Shown here: one piece after another, positions 13,641-20,663 of the stretch | How positions within the stretch are numbered: position 1 is the first letter of the stretch | Layout of the letters: every line of letters begins with the position of its first letter | Source of the DNA: a virus | Length of the DNA: 32,526 nucleotides | IMG/VR virus record: IMGVR_UViG_3300037246_001365 | Location: 1-32,526 of that record | Strand: one strand, 5' to 3' | Program-made: the position numbers and the translations under genes | The notes under the pieces: generated by a model | The model's database searches: none | Told to the model about the DNA's origin: nothing | Seen by the model: only the letters and a program-made list of their open reading frames with translations

Positions 13641-14363
13641 TTAAAAAGCCTCCATATTTAATTCAATTTCAAGTCCTTTATCAGCAACAATAGTATTTTT
13701 ATTAGTTAATTCTGAAACCTCTTTTTTGAACAATTCAGCATCACTATTGCCATCTGATAGATGTAGTAAAACAATGTTATGTGTTTCAGTAAGATCACAA
13801 GCTTCTAAATAGCTTTTCGTTGTATTTAACTCCATGTGAGAATTAAAGATTCTGTTACGTATAGCATTATCTGCAATAATATCAAAACTGTAATTTGATT
13901 CGATGAGGTAATGATTTATTCCGGGAAATCTATAACGAATAAAATTTGTATCAGTAGCAAAGAAAACGAGGCCGCAATCAGGATGTTTGATAATAAACCC
14001 GAATGGCTCAGCTGCATCATGGCTGACATCAAAGGGTAAAACTTCAAAGCCTCCTATTTTATACTTTTTCTTATTTTCAAGGATATTGGCCCGGTGTGCT
14101 AATTCAATATTTATTTTTGATGCTTCAAAAGTACCTTTGCTAGCGAAAATTTCAATACCAGAAATAGCAAGATCCTTAATATATTTAGCATGATCCCCGT
14201 GTTCATGCGTAACAAGACAGCCTTTTACTTTACCTATATTAAAATAAAGTGCTTTTTTCACTTCATTTATTTTAATACCAGCCTCTAAAATCAAAGCCTC
14301 TGAATTGTTTTGTAAAATGTAGCAATTCCCAGCGGAACTGCTACCAAGTACGATTAGTTTCAT
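13641..14363 (-). CDS. MBL-fold metallohydrolase (possible phage recombination nuclease)
   Basis: 240 residues from the ATG at 14363. The frame continues upstream, but only through the end of recT. The metal-binding motif is VTHEHGDHAKY (H53, H55, D57, H58). It is preceded by the fold-typical start MKLIVLGSSSAGNCYIL and followed by a DVSHDAAEPFG-like histidine and FATDTNF, then LLHLSDGN. LILEAG replaces the usual 'L.DaG'. The YycJ-like MBL group includes DNA exonucleases, and in many phages an MBL gene sits next to recT where lambda-type systems have an exonuclease. The start is 1 base from the recT stop (TAATATG), so they are coupled. A nuclease role is inferred from the neighbourhood. Confidence 0.8.
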   Translation of the reverse strand: MKLIVLGSSSAGNCYILQNNSEALILEAGIKINEVKKALYFNIGKVKGCLVTHEHGDHAKYIKDLAISGIEIFASKGTFEASKINIELAHRANILENKKKYKIGGFEVLPFDVSHDAAEPFGFIIKHPDCGLVFFATDTNFIRYRFPGINHYLIESNYSFDIIADNAIRNRIFNSHMELNTTKSYLEACDLTETHNIVLLHLSDGNSDAELFKKEVSELTNKNTIVADKGLEIELNMEAF

Positions 14364-14364
14364 A

Positions 14365-15249
14365 TTAAAATGGATCTCCACCTTCAGTATTACTCGAGTT
14401 AACCGCTTGTTCTTTTTCGATTGACTCATCAATAGCCTCTTTATTAGCTTTAATCTCAGGCTTAATCAACTCTTCATCAACATCTTTAATGTCCTCAAAA
14501 CTGATTTCTTCAATTGCCTGTTCATCTTGAATGGTAGCTTTCAGCTCTTCTTTTGAACGATCTAAAGTTTCGCTTTCTTCATACAAAACAGCATCAGAAG
14601 AGGTTTTAATAAATTTTCCACATGCTCTTTTAATAACAGTTTTTTTTGCCATTTGTGCAGGGAATTTTTTGTGTGCTGGGCTCAGATCGTCACCAGGTCT
14701 TTGACTCCACGCTGCTTTAATGTCTTTCATTGTCATTATAAAAGCCTCTACACTTCCATCATTAAGCATAACAGTTGCATAAGCTCCGATTATTTCAGCA
14801 TTTAAATTTTCAAAAGTTTGTTCATGTTTTGTTATTGACATAACGCTAGTCATTGGATCAATTTTGTATTTAAAATCATCGCCTTTGTATACAACTTGTG
14901 AATTTACATCCACCACATTGCTCACTCTTTTTGCGACGGCAATATCACCAAAATAAGAACGTTCGAATTTGCATGTTTTACCATATGGTATTAAATAGCA
15001 TTGATCTTTCGACATATCTAAGCCTTGTATAACCATTTTAAGCAAAGAGCTATGTACACTTTCAAGAGTACATTTTTCCATTATAGACTTACCATCCTTG
15101 CCCGGTTCGCAAAGTGCGAAGCCTGCAAATTTTAAAGCATTTGCAGGAATATAATCTTTTGGCAATTGTAACCCCCCTGATCCTTCAAGTTGTTTAATTT
15201 GTACTAATACAGCATCATTGACGCTTTGAGTTTTCTTAATTTCTCCCAT
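14365..15249 (-). CDS. recT: RecT-family single-strand annealing protein
   Basis: 294 residues from the ATG at 15249 (MGEIKKTQSVNDAVLVQIKQ). An upstream ATG at 15291 would add 14 residues but overlaps the ORF at 15251-15574. Family landmarks: CTLESVHSSLLKMVIQGLDM, QCYLIPYGKTCKFERSYFGD, VVYKGDDFKYKIDP, GAYATVMLNDG, and KKTVIKRACGKFIKTSSDA. The C-terminal 60 residues are acidic and disordered, as in many RecT/Bet proteins. RecT anneals complementary single strands in phage recombination and replication restart. It is coupled with the MBL-fold gene and lies in one cluster with an SbcC-like ATPase. Confidence 0.9.
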   Translation of the reverse strand: MGEIKKTQSVNDAVLVQIKQLEGSGGLQLPKDYIPANALKFAGFALCEPGKDGKSIMEKCTLESVHSSLLKMVIQGLDMSKDQCYLIPYGKTCKFERSYFGDIAVAKRVSNVVDVNSQVVYKGDDFKYKIDPMTSVMSITKHEQTFENLNAEIIGAYATVMLNDGSVEAFIMTMKDIKAAWSQRPGDDLSPAHKKFPAQMAKKTVIKRACGKFIKTSSDAVLYEESETLDRSKEELKATIQDEQAIEEISFEDIKDVDEELIKPEIKANKEAIDESIEKEQAVNSSNTEGGDPF

Positions 15250-15250
15250 T

Positions 15251-15574
15251 TTAATTTTGATATTTATATGACACCCTGCACCGAGTGCCATTAATTAATA
15301 CTACCTTACCTAATAAAACTGATTTTTTATATGTAATCATATAACTTCTCTTTAACATTCTACTTGGTAAGCACTTTAATTCTATAAGGTTGTATCGTAT
15401 ACTACCACGTTTATATTTACGATTACCAGTACTAGATCCCTGATTCTCATGACCATTACTTCTTACATTTAACGACTTCTCTACTGGAGCTATGAAAATT
15501 AAGATACATCTTTTAAAAAACGACTTTAATCTTAGCCGTTTTTTATTTGCTGGTGTTCTGGCGTGGCAATTCAA
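15251..15574 (-). CDS. Uncertain ORF between recT and the 77-residue gene
   Basis: 107 codons from a TTG start (15574); the stop is 1 base before the recT ATG. Translation gives a basic, low-conviction protein (KKRLRLKSFFKRC ... SIRYNLIELKCLPSRM ... VVLINGTRCRVSYKY). No other frame is better. If it is not real, this 300-base stretch is non-coding leader to recT. The second half has more protein-like character, so a shorter gene starting at an internal Met is possible. Confidence 0.3.
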   Translation of the reverse strand: MNCHARTPANKKRLRLKSFFKRCILIFIAPVEKSLNVRSNGHENQGSSTGNRKYKRGSIRYNLIELKCLPSRMLKRSYMITYKKSVLLGKVVLINGTRCRVSYKYQN

Positions 15575-15804
15575 AATATTAATTTATATTCAAATTTATT
15601 TGTATCAGCTAATTCAAAAACCCATTTCAATACCTTTTTAACAAAGACCTTTTCACCAAATTGTTTGTCAAAGCGCCTTTTAGCTTTCATTCTGGCAGAT
15701 GTAAAATTCAAAGCCTTAATTACTTTTCTAATCCCTTTATATTCAAAAGTGAAAGTTTTCTTTTTTGAAACGGGGCCTCTTTTTCTGTATATACTATAAT
15801 CCAT
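15571..15804 (-). CDS. Hypothetical basic protein (77 residues)
   Basis: It starts MDYSIYRKRGPVSKKKTFTF. It is strongly basic (SARMKAKRRFDKQFGEKVFV) with an aromatic C-terminus. The composition suggests nucleic-acid binding, but no fold was recognised. Its ATG overlaps the end of the acyl carrier protein gene (GATGGATTATAG), so it is coupled to it. It may be a partner of the carrier protein or simply an operon neighbour. Confidence 0.55.
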   Translation of the reverse strand: MDYSIYRKRGPVSKKKTFTFEYKGIRKVIKALNFTSARMKAKRRFDKQFGEKVFVKKVLKWVFELADTNKFEYKLIF

Positions 15805-16024
15805 CTGTATATTTTTTTATTATATTAAATAAATCACCAACTATTTTTATGTTTTCAATTTCAATGTCTGGTATTCTAATCTTAAACTCGCGTTCGATCT
15901 CCATTACGATCTCAATAACATCAAGACTGTCAAGTTCTAAGTGTTCTAATTTAGAATCTTTGGTTATGTCTTGGTTAGGAATACCACTTTTTTCACTAAT
16001 AAATTCAATTACTTTTTCTTCCAT
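15794..16024 (-). CDS. Acyl carrier protein (phage-encoded)
   Basis: 76 residues from the ATG at 16024 (MEEKVIEFISEKSGIP); the frame continues upstream to 16060 but only into the end of the ATPase gene. The phosphopantetheine site LELDSLDVIEIVMEIEREF holds the invariant DSL with Ser33. Length, acidity and the four-helix pattern (IPDIEIENIKIVGDLFNII in the last third) match AcpP. Such a protein would be charged with 4'-phosphopantetheine by a host holo-ACP synthase. It lies 10 bases after the SbcC-like ATPase, and no fatty-acid enzyme is visible nearby, so its partner is unknown. It could act in lipid or membrane change, or in protein or tRNA acylation. Confidence 0.88.
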   Translation of the reverse strand: MEEKVIEFISEKSGIPNQDITKDSKLEHLELDSLDVIEIVMEIEREFKIRIPDIEIENIKIVGDLFNIIKKYTDGL

Positions 16025-16034
16025 TATGAAATTT

Positions 16035-18038
16035 TTAAGGTTTTTGATTTTGAATTTCAATAATTCTTTTATTCGTTTCTTCAGGGGTAGGATCTACCTT
16101 TAATTTAGGCCATATTTTATTTACAACCAAATTAATGACCTGAGTATCCATTTGTATGATCTCAGTTACACTTTCCCTATTGTCCAATATTATAGGAGCA
16201 TAAAAATTAAATTTTTCGCTAAAAGTCTTGATTATATCAAGCCCTGCATTTAATTTACTTTCGGTATTTGCATCAGAATAAGGTACACCGTCAATTAATG
16301 CCTTACATGTAGCTTTTTCACCACCATTGTTTTGGATTTCGAATAACTTAAACTTAACAAAACTGAATTTATCATTTACTTTTAATTCTAAGGCTTCATT
16401 TTTTGCCTTTTCATAAGCTTCTATTGCAAATTGATACTGTTCAAGATTTGCTATTTCTTGAGCTTTTGCACTTTCACTTGCTTTTAATTCGTTTATTTGA
16501 GTATCAATACGATCTATTTGCTTTTTGTTTTCTAGTTTTGGTTTTAGTTCATCAATCTTGGATTTAATTTCTTTCTTTTTGGCTTCAAGATCGTGTGTAT
16601 CTACTTTAGGCCCCTTTACAGAATCATAAGCTTTTTTTGCTTTTTCGTGGGCTTCTTTTTTGTGGTTGTATCCAAGATCAATCGAAGGGTCAAAGATCCC
16701 TAATTTAATTAAGTCATTTGATCGATCTTCTGATTTTGCTTTAAGGAGTGTGATTTGCTGCTCTAGTTGTTCAAACATTTCTTCGTTTTGCTCTTTTTTA
16801 GATTCAAATTCTTTTATCTCTTTAGCAAAGCGAGTGCCTTTTAATTTCATTGCTTCCAGACTATCAAGCTTTTCTTTCAAGAAATTAGTTTTCAAATCAG
16901 CATCTATGTTATCAGAATTCAACAACAATTGTTTACAGGTGGGGCATATTTTTTTATCCGGATCAAAAACAAACTGTTTTAAGTTCAGTTCTTTGTATCT
17001 GGCTAAAAGTCCAGCCTTTTTTATACTTAAATCTTCAATGTCTTTTCTCCAGTCTTGAATTTGAACATCTATACTTAATTTTGTTTCACCAAGACTTTTA
17101 ATACCTGTTTGTGCATTTTGCATGTCTTGTCTAATTTCATTTTTATTTTTATCGAAATTAGTTCTTAATTCAAATTCACAGCTATTTAGAGAAGAAAGCA
17201 ATTCATTGACTTTGTTTTGCTCTTCAATTCGATCCTCGTTGAATTTTCTGAAAGCTTTTGACTTGTCGTTTACTTGGGTGTCAATTATAGTAATTTCAGT
17301 TTCATAATTAGCTAATAACTTAGTTAATGAATCCCAGTCAAACACTTCAGGTTTATTTCGATTTGACTGATCAATTCTTGACGGGATCAGTTCAAGTTCT
17401 TCATTTATTTTCTTGATTTTTTTAAGTAGGATCGCTTTTGATTCTTCAATAGATCTGCCAGCTGCTAATGTTTGACTCATTAAAGCAGCCGTTTTGCTGT
17501 CAAGCCCTGCAATTACATCATCTTGTTTGATGCCTCCGATAAGCTCAATAAGCATTTCGCGTTGCTTCTCCCAATGGAGTTTATTAAAATACAATGGATT
17601 TGTGGTAAGTTTAAATAAACCTTCGTTTATTAATGAATCTCTTTTTTGATTGAATTCAGTAATACTAACAGGAATGGTATTCCACTCACAAATAGTTTCA
17701 TTGCCTTTAAATTCAAGCTCTGAACTGCCACGGCGTTTTTGCCACTTTTCACGTAATTTTTTTGATAGAATTATAGTACTATCATTTATTACATACTCTG
17801 CCTCAATTTCAGTTTCGAGTTTTGGATTTGTTTCATTGTTTGAATCTAAAGGTTTTATTTCAAACTTTTGCTCATCTAGCAAGTTTTTGCCAAACAACAA
17901 CCATGTAATAGTTTCAGCAACCGTACTCTTGCCGGTCCTATTAGCACCTTCAATTGTTGTGAATGGATTGAATTCAACTACAAGCTCTCCGATTTTCTTG
18001 TAATTGATAATTTTAATCTTCTTTAAAAATACTCTCAT
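16035..18038 (-). CDS. SbcC/Rad50-like AAA ATPase with zinc hook
   Basis: 667 residues from the ATG at 18038 (MRVFLKKIKIINYKKIGE), the usual start for this family; a longer frame runs from a TTG at 18089. Walker A is EGANRTGKST (30-39). Long charged coiled coils run about 195-345 and 375-560. A CPTC zinc hook (Cys365, Cys368) lies between them. The C-terminal ATPase half holds NNGGEKATCKALIDGVPYSD and a Walker B-like APIILDNRESV (D-N in place of D-E). SbcC/Rad50 ATPases work with a nuclease to process DNA ends. No SbcD is present, so the MBL-fold enzyme is a candidate partner. The 5' end overlaps the regulator gene by 26 bases. Confidence 0.85.
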   Translation of the reverse strand: MRVFLKKIKIINYKKIGELVVEFNPFTTIEGANRTGKSTVAETITWLLFGKNLLDEQKFEIKPLDSNNETNPKLETEIEAEYVINDSTIILSKKLREKWQKRRGSSELEFKGNETICEWNTIPVSITEFNQKRDSLINEGLFKLTTNPLYFNKLHWEKQREMLIELIGGIKQDDVIAGLDSKTAALMSQTLAAGRSIEESKAILLKKIKKINEELELIPSRIDQSNRNKPEVFDWDSLTKLLANYETEITIIDTQVNDKSKAFRKFNEDRIEEQNKVNELLSSLNSCEFELRTNFDKNKNEIRQDMQNAQTGIKSLGETKLSIDVQIQDWRKDIEDLSIKKAGLLARYKELNLKQFVFDPDKKICPTCKQLLLNSDNIDADLKTNFLKEKLDSLEAMKLKGTRFAKEIKEFESKKEQNEEMFEQLEQQITLLKAKSEDRSNDLIKLGIFDPSIDLGYNHKKEAHEKAKKAYDSVKGPKVDTHDLEAKKKEIKSKIDELKPKLENKKQIDRIDTQINELKASESAKAQEIANLEQYQFAIEAYEKAKNEALELKVNDKFSFVKFKLFEIQNNGGEKATCKALIDGVPYSDANTESKLNAGLDIIKTFSEKFNFYAPIILDNRESVTEIIQMDTQVINLVVNKIWPKLKVDPTPEETNKRIIEIQNQKP

Positions 18039-18228
18039 TGTTTTCGATTTTAAATAATTGATCCACCGTAATATCAAAGTATTCAGCAATTCTGAAAGCT
18101 GTTAGTAAAGATGGAATAGTACCTCTTTCAATAGCTCCGATCGCTTCTCTTGATATATTTACGGCTTTACCTAGTTGTTTTTGTGTGCAGTCAGCGATAA
18201 GACGCTGATCTTTAATAATATTTTTCAT
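18013..18228 (-). CDS. Cro/C1-type helix-turn-helix regulator
   Basis: 71 residues from the ATG at 18228 (MKNIIKDQRLIADCTQKQLG). The HTH spans about residues 15-37 (TQKQLGKAVNISREAIGAIE), followed by the XRE-family RGTIPSLLTAFRIAEYFD and DQLFKIE. The frame runs up to 18297, but a promoter -7 box at 18254-18261 lies inside that extension, so the short form must be the product of this promoter. It is a DNA-binding protein without a dimerisation or cleavage domain, so more Cro-like or XRE-like than a full C1. The target operators may be the repeats at 8820-8890 and 19890-19949. It is the first gene of the recombination operon. Confidence 0.85.
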   Translation of the reverse strand: MKNIIKDQRLIADCTQKQLGKAVNISREAIGAIERGTIPSLLTAFRIAEYFDITVDQLFKIENNESIFKED

Positions 18229-18253
18229 TTCATCATGATAAGTTAACTTAATG

Positions 18254-18285
18254 CAAATGTATATCATTAAGATAAGTAAACCAAA
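18254..18285 (-). promoter_or_regulatory. Bacteroidota-type promoter (TTTG-N20-TACATTTG) for the regulator and recombination operon
   Basis: Minus strand: -33 TTTG (18285-18282), a 20-base spacer, then -7 TACATTTG (18261-18254), an exact TAnnTTTG. It gives a leader of roughly 20 bases before the ATG at 18228. The AAGTTAAC just downstream may be part of an operator. Confidence 0.75.
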
Positions 18286-18293
18286 CTTTAGTA

Positions 18294-18327
18294 GCAAAAA
18301 AAAGCACCTATTTCACAAGGTGCTTTT
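18294..18327 (-). terminator. Rho-independent terminator before the regulator promoter
   Basis: Minus strand: AAAGCACCT, loop TGTGAAAT, AGGTGCTTT, then a run of T (at least eight counting the stem end). The nine-base arms pair perfectly. It ends the small-gene operon (19859 to 18346) and insulates the promoter at 18254-18285. Confidence 0.85.
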
Positions 18328-18345
18328 AATTAGGATTGTAGGGAA

Positions 18346-18603
18346 TCAATCAACTGTTATTATATTACCCTCTATAAACCCATTCCAAAGATCTTTTTGA
18401 TCCGATCTTAATTTGCTAATATCCACATCATTAATTAGCTCAGCTGCGAATTCAAGCTTTTCAAAATCAGTCATATTTTTATAAATCCTTTTTTCTAATT
18501 TTGAAACTCTAGCTTTTAAAGTTCTAGCTTTATCTATCAGATGTATAATTACAATACCTGAGATTGTCAATAAAAAATACAGGAAATATTCAATTGTTAA
18601 CAT
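18346..18603 (-). CDS. Single-pass membrane protein with coiled coil
   Basis: 85 residues. One membrane segment at about residues 4-23 (IEYFLYFLLTISGIVIIHLI) is followed by a basic coiled-coil (TLKARVSKLEKRIYKN) and an acidic C-terminal domain (ELINDVDISKLRSDQKDLWN). No family. It overlaps the upstream zinc-finger gene by 14 bases and is the last gene before the terminator at 18294-18327. Confidence 0.6.
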   Translation of the reverse strand: MLTIEYFLYFLLTISGIVIIHLIDKARTLKARVSKLEKRIYKNMTDFEKLEFAAELINDVDISKLRSDQKDLWNGFIEGNIITVD

Positions 18604-18871
18604 TTTTTTTATTTGCTAATGGGTGATTGTAAACCCTTCTGTTTCGGGCCTGCATTCTATGCAGATTTAATTTTACAAAAACTTCTTTGTTCTCAATTAT
18701 TTTCTTTCCAGTTAATATTTTACCTTCAAAAATAAGATGACAACAATAACACCTATTTACATCTGGAATTCGATCAGCTACATTTTGTTTAATTGGCCTG
18801 AAACAGTCCTTACAGGTCTTAGTTGACATTTTCCTATAATCTACTTTTTTTTGCTTTTTTACTTGTGGCAT
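18590..18871 (-). CDS. Small zinc-finger protein (two CxxC pairs)
   Basis: 93 residues. The N-terminus is basic (MPQVKKQKKVDYRKMSTKTC). CKDC and CYCC about 20 residues apart form a likely zinc site. The C-terminal half is basic (NLHRMQARNRRVYNHPL). It probably binds nucleic acid or protein; the family was not recognised. The gene is tightly packed and overlaps the next gene. Confidence 0.6.
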   Translation of the reverse strand: MPQVKKQKKVDYRKMSTKTCKDCFRPIKQNVADRIPDVNRCYCCHLIFEGKILTGKKIIENKEVFVKLNLHRMQARNRRVYNHPLANKKNVNN

Positions 18872-18901
18872 AACATAAATTTAAATGATTAAAAACTCTT
18901 T

Positions 18902-19093
18902 TTAACTAAATAATTTTCTAAACACATTAGGCTTTTTAATAATTATTTTAAAAGCCTCGGATCTTTCACTATCTGACGCCGTACTGACTATTCTTTTAAA
19001 TCTTTTTAGCCTACGACAAGAATAATGTTCAGTCCGGTTTTCTTTGATTTCTGCCTTAAGCAAAGGCTCCTCGCAAATAGTACAATCTTTCAT
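18902..19093 (-). CDS. Small zinc-binding protein (63 residues)
   Basis: MKDCTICEEPLLKAEIKENR begins with a CTIC pair, then HYSCRRLKRFKR gives a His and a Cys that could complete a zinc site, followed by a basic segment and a basic C-terminus. The ATG overlaps the stop of the 124-residue gene by ATGA-type coupling. It is preceded by TTAATTAAAAAATCG, a leader shared with the gene at 7565. It is the second of two neighbouring zinc-finger microproteins. Confidence 0.6.
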   Translation of the reverse strand: MKDCTICEEPLLKAEIKENRTEHYSCRRLKRFKRIVSTASDSERSEAFKIIIKKPNVFRKLFS

Positions 19094-19464
19094 AATTTCG
19101 ATTTTTTAATTAATAATTCATTTTTTTTCTGCATGATCAAATCATGCAAATAATCAACTTTTAAATATTGCTTTTCAAATTCTTCAAGCATGTTTTTTGC
19201 TTTGACTACATGCTCTTTAGTATCACAAAAAACAATACAGCTAATAACTTTTACAAGGGCATTTGCCATCGTGTCAATTATTTCAGACTCTTTAAGTAAG
19301 TCAAATAAAGCCGTTTCAATAATCTTTGCTTGTGCCAGCGAGATCTTATTTCCTTGTTCGCGATCAATCTTTTGATATATTGTTTGCGGATATTTAAAGC
19401 CTAATATTTCAGTACCAATATATGATTTATTTAGTATTTTGTTTTTTAATATTTTTAAGTTCAT
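19090..19464 (-). CDS. Hypothetical helical protein (124 residues)
   Basis: It starts MNLKILKNKILNKSYIGTEI. Residues 20-60 (FKYPQTIYQKIDREQGNKIS) resemble an HTH-like region, with later helices and CIVFCDTKEHVVKAKNMLEE. The end, QKKNELLIKKSKL, shares NELLIKKS with the protein at 7516-7812. No family. The 5' end overlaps the small ORF at 19427-19582 by 38 bases. Confidence 0.55.
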   Translation of the reverse strand: MNLKILKNKILNKSYIGTEILGFKYPQTIYQKIDREQGNKISLAQAKIIETALFDLLKESEIIDTMANALVKVISCIVFCDTKEHVVKAKNMLEEFEKQYLKVDYLHDLIMQKKNELLIKKSKL

Positions 19465-19582
19465 GTGTCCTTTTATTTGTGAATATTATTTCAAATTTGT
19501 GTTTTTTGCCTTTTCCGAAATTTTCAATTAGAGAATTTATGAAATTGGAGTGGATTTTTTTGACGTGATTTAGGTTCTCCAT
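19427..19582 (-). CDS. Small basic hypothetical protein (51 residues)
   Basis: It starts MENLNHVKKIHSNFINSLIE and continues FGKGKKHKFEIIFTNKRTHE. It is basic. Its MENL start and its position right after a terminator (GGTGGT then ATGG) match other small genes in this genome. It overlaps the next gene by 38 bases. There is no family, and the coding call rests on start context. Confidence 0.45.
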   Translation of the reverse strand: MENLNHVKKIHSNFINSLIENFGKGKKHKFEIIFTNKRTHELKNIKKQNTK

Positions 19583-19588
19583 ACCACC

Positions 19589-19616
19589 AAAACCCCGCCT
19601 TTATTTCAGGGCGAGG
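19589..19616 (-). terminator. Hairpin terminator, copy 3 of a shared family
   Basis: Minus strand: the CC-TCGCC arm pairs with GGCGGGG (one mismatch) around a 10-base AT-rich loop, followed by TTTTGGTGG. It lies after the gene at 19635-19859 and directly before the ATG at 19582. The TTTTGGTGGT flank is shared with 8503-8530. Confidence 0.6.
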
Positions 19617-19634
19617 CGTTATAAGCGTTTTCAG

Positions 19635-19859
19635 TTAAGTTGACATTCTACCTATAATTTGATAATTAACATCTTCGACAATTAATTGCGTGCCCTCTGA
19701 ATACTTCGCTAAATAATTAGCGTTCTCTTTATCTGAATTAAGATAGCCGTTTGACAAATGTTTTATAATTCTTGAAATTACCGAGCGGTTTACTCTTCCT
19801 GAATGAGGGTGAATAACTGTTAAATTAAAAAATTTTGATGTTTCGTTCTTATTTTCCAT
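19635..19859 (-). CDS. Hypothetical protein (74 residues), first early gene after the switch region
   Basis: It starts MENKNETSKFFNLTVIHPHS. GRVNRSVISRIIKHLSNGYL has an HTH-like look, then ENANYLAKYSEGTQLIVEDV and a strand-rich end. A role as a small DNA-binding regulator is possible but not shown. It is transcribed from the promoter at 19889-19919 and followed by a terminator, the same arrangement as the gene at 8551-8796. Confidence 0.6.
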   Translation of the reverse strand: MENKNETSKFFNLTVIHPHSGRVNRSVISRIIKHLSNGYLNSDKENANYLAKYSEGTQLIVEDVNYQIIGRMST

Positions 19860-19888
19860 TTTGCTAATTTTTAATTATTAATACGATG

Positions 19889-19919
19889 TAAAGATAAGTA
19901 TAATTCCCATCAATGCAAA
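19889..19919 (-). promoter_or_regulatory. Bacteroidota-type promoter (TTTG-N19-TATCTTTA)
   Basis: Minus strand: -33 TTTG (19919-19916), a 19-base spacer, -7 TATCTTTA (19896-19889), one base off TAnnTTTG. The predicted start is about 20 bases before the ATG at 19859. It is identical to the promoter at 8819-8849 up to the last -7 base. Confidence 0.75.
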
Positions 19920-19949
19920 TATTAATTGATGTTTTAACATTCTTTAACA
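19890..19949 (-). repeat. Promoter/operator repeat, copy 2
   Basis: 60 bases identical to 8820-8890 apart from the 11-bp duplication there. It carries the inverted repeat CATCAAT...ATTGATG spanning the -33 box and the direct repeat TGTTAAAGAA/TGTTAAAACA. It is likely bound by the same regulator at both sites. Confidence 0.75.
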
Positions 19950-19971
19950 TATCACACCTATGTAAACAAAA

Positions 19972-19987
19972 TGTTCCACGTGGAACG
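19972..19987. promoter_or_regulatory. parS-like ParB-binding site
   Basis: TGTTCCACGTGGAACG contains the perfect 14-base palindrome GTTCCACGTGGAAC. The conserved chromosomal parS consensus is TGTTnCACGTGnAACA, and this site matches 15 of its 16 positions. It stands alone in the switch region between the late terminator and the early promoter. No parA or parB gene is in the window, so host ParB would be the reader. It could instead be an operator for a phage protein. Confidence 0.65.
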
Positions 19988-20017
19988 TAATGCATGATCA
20001 GGTTTTAGTACATACCT

Positions 20018-20049
20018 AAAAAACAAAACCCCGAATCAAAGATCCGGGG
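20018..20049 (-). terminator. Late-operon terminator
   Basis: Minus strand: CCCCGGATC, loop TTT, GATTCGGGG (one mismatch in nine), then TTTTGTTTTTT. It closes the late operon after the small membrane protein at 20083. It shares the GATTCGGGGTTTT arm with the other hairpins of this genome. Confidence 0.85.
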
Positions 20050-20082
20050 CACAAAAAAAATCAAAATACAACTACGGAGAAA

Positions 20083-20181
20083 TTACTTATTCTTTTTTAT
20101 TCTTGCAATTAGGTAAAGTGTAAGCATTAAGGCTATAACAAACATGCCAAACTTACATAATTCTATGAGTGTTTGTTCCAT
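20083..20181 (-). CDS. Very small membrane protein (32 residues), possible holin or lysis accessory
   Basis: From the ATG at 20181: MEQTLIELCKFGMFVIALML, then TLYLIARIKKNK. There is one membrane helix and a positively charged tail. A longer frame to 20268 lies within the upstream gene and is not preferred. It starts 2 bases after the preceding stop and is the last gene before the late terminator. Size and topology suit a holin-like or spanin-like peptide. Confidence 0.5.
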   Translation of the reverse strand: MEQTLIELCKFGMFVIALMLTLYLIARIKKNK

Positions 20182-20183
20182 TA

Positions 20184-20663
20184 TTAGAAAATTAGGTTTA
20201 CTATTTTTTGAATATCGATCAAGTCGTATGCTTTCATAGCTCCAAGCATGATCAGCGCAATTAGCCATTTGTATTTTTTAACAATATTTATAAAATCAAC
20301 AGTGTTTTCAAGTTTAGTAACACGACCATTTGTTTTTTTATTTTCCTCAAGAATATCCTTTAACTGAATCCCGATGACTTCAAAATTTGAATTCATCTGT
20401 ATCATTATAGTATTTAATCTTGAATGAATTGAATCATGTTCTAATTCTTCGCGCGTTTTATCTTTCAGATTGTCCATTAATTTTAATATTCTATTGATTC
20501 TTACTATGTTTTTTTGCCTACTTTGTTTGATTCTAGCTAATTCTATTCTATAAACAAACGAATATGAAGCAAAGGCAGTAAAAAAGCCCGCTATGATTTG
20601 AATTTTGTGTAACCAAACAAAGCTAATAAAGCTATTGCAATCGATGTTGATAATTGTATCCAT
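20184..20663 (-). CDS. Membrane protein with central coiled coil, holin-like
   Basis: 159 residues. One membrane segment lies near the N-terminus (about 20-40, IQIIAGFFTAFASYSFVY) and one near the C-terminus (about 131-148, WLIALIMLGAMKAYDLI). A long charged helix between them has heptad character (KKTNGRVTKLENTVDFINIV). The layout resembles phage holin-like proteins. The N-terminal part overlaps the upstream gene by 73 bases, long for this genome, so a later unusual start is possible. Confidence 0.6.
   Translation of the reverse strand: MDTIINIDCNSFISFVWLHKIQIIAGFFTAFASYSFVYRIELARIKQSRQKNIVRINRILKLMDNLKDKTREELEHDSIHSRLNTIMIQMNSNFEVIGIQLKDILEENKKTNGRVTKLENTVDFINIVKKYKWLIALIMLGAMKAYDLIDIQKIVNLIF

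Noticed and set aside
18229-18297. Upstream extension of the HTH regulator
   Set aside because: It would start before the predicted promoter -7 box (18254-18261) and add a hydrophobic segment not typical of the family.
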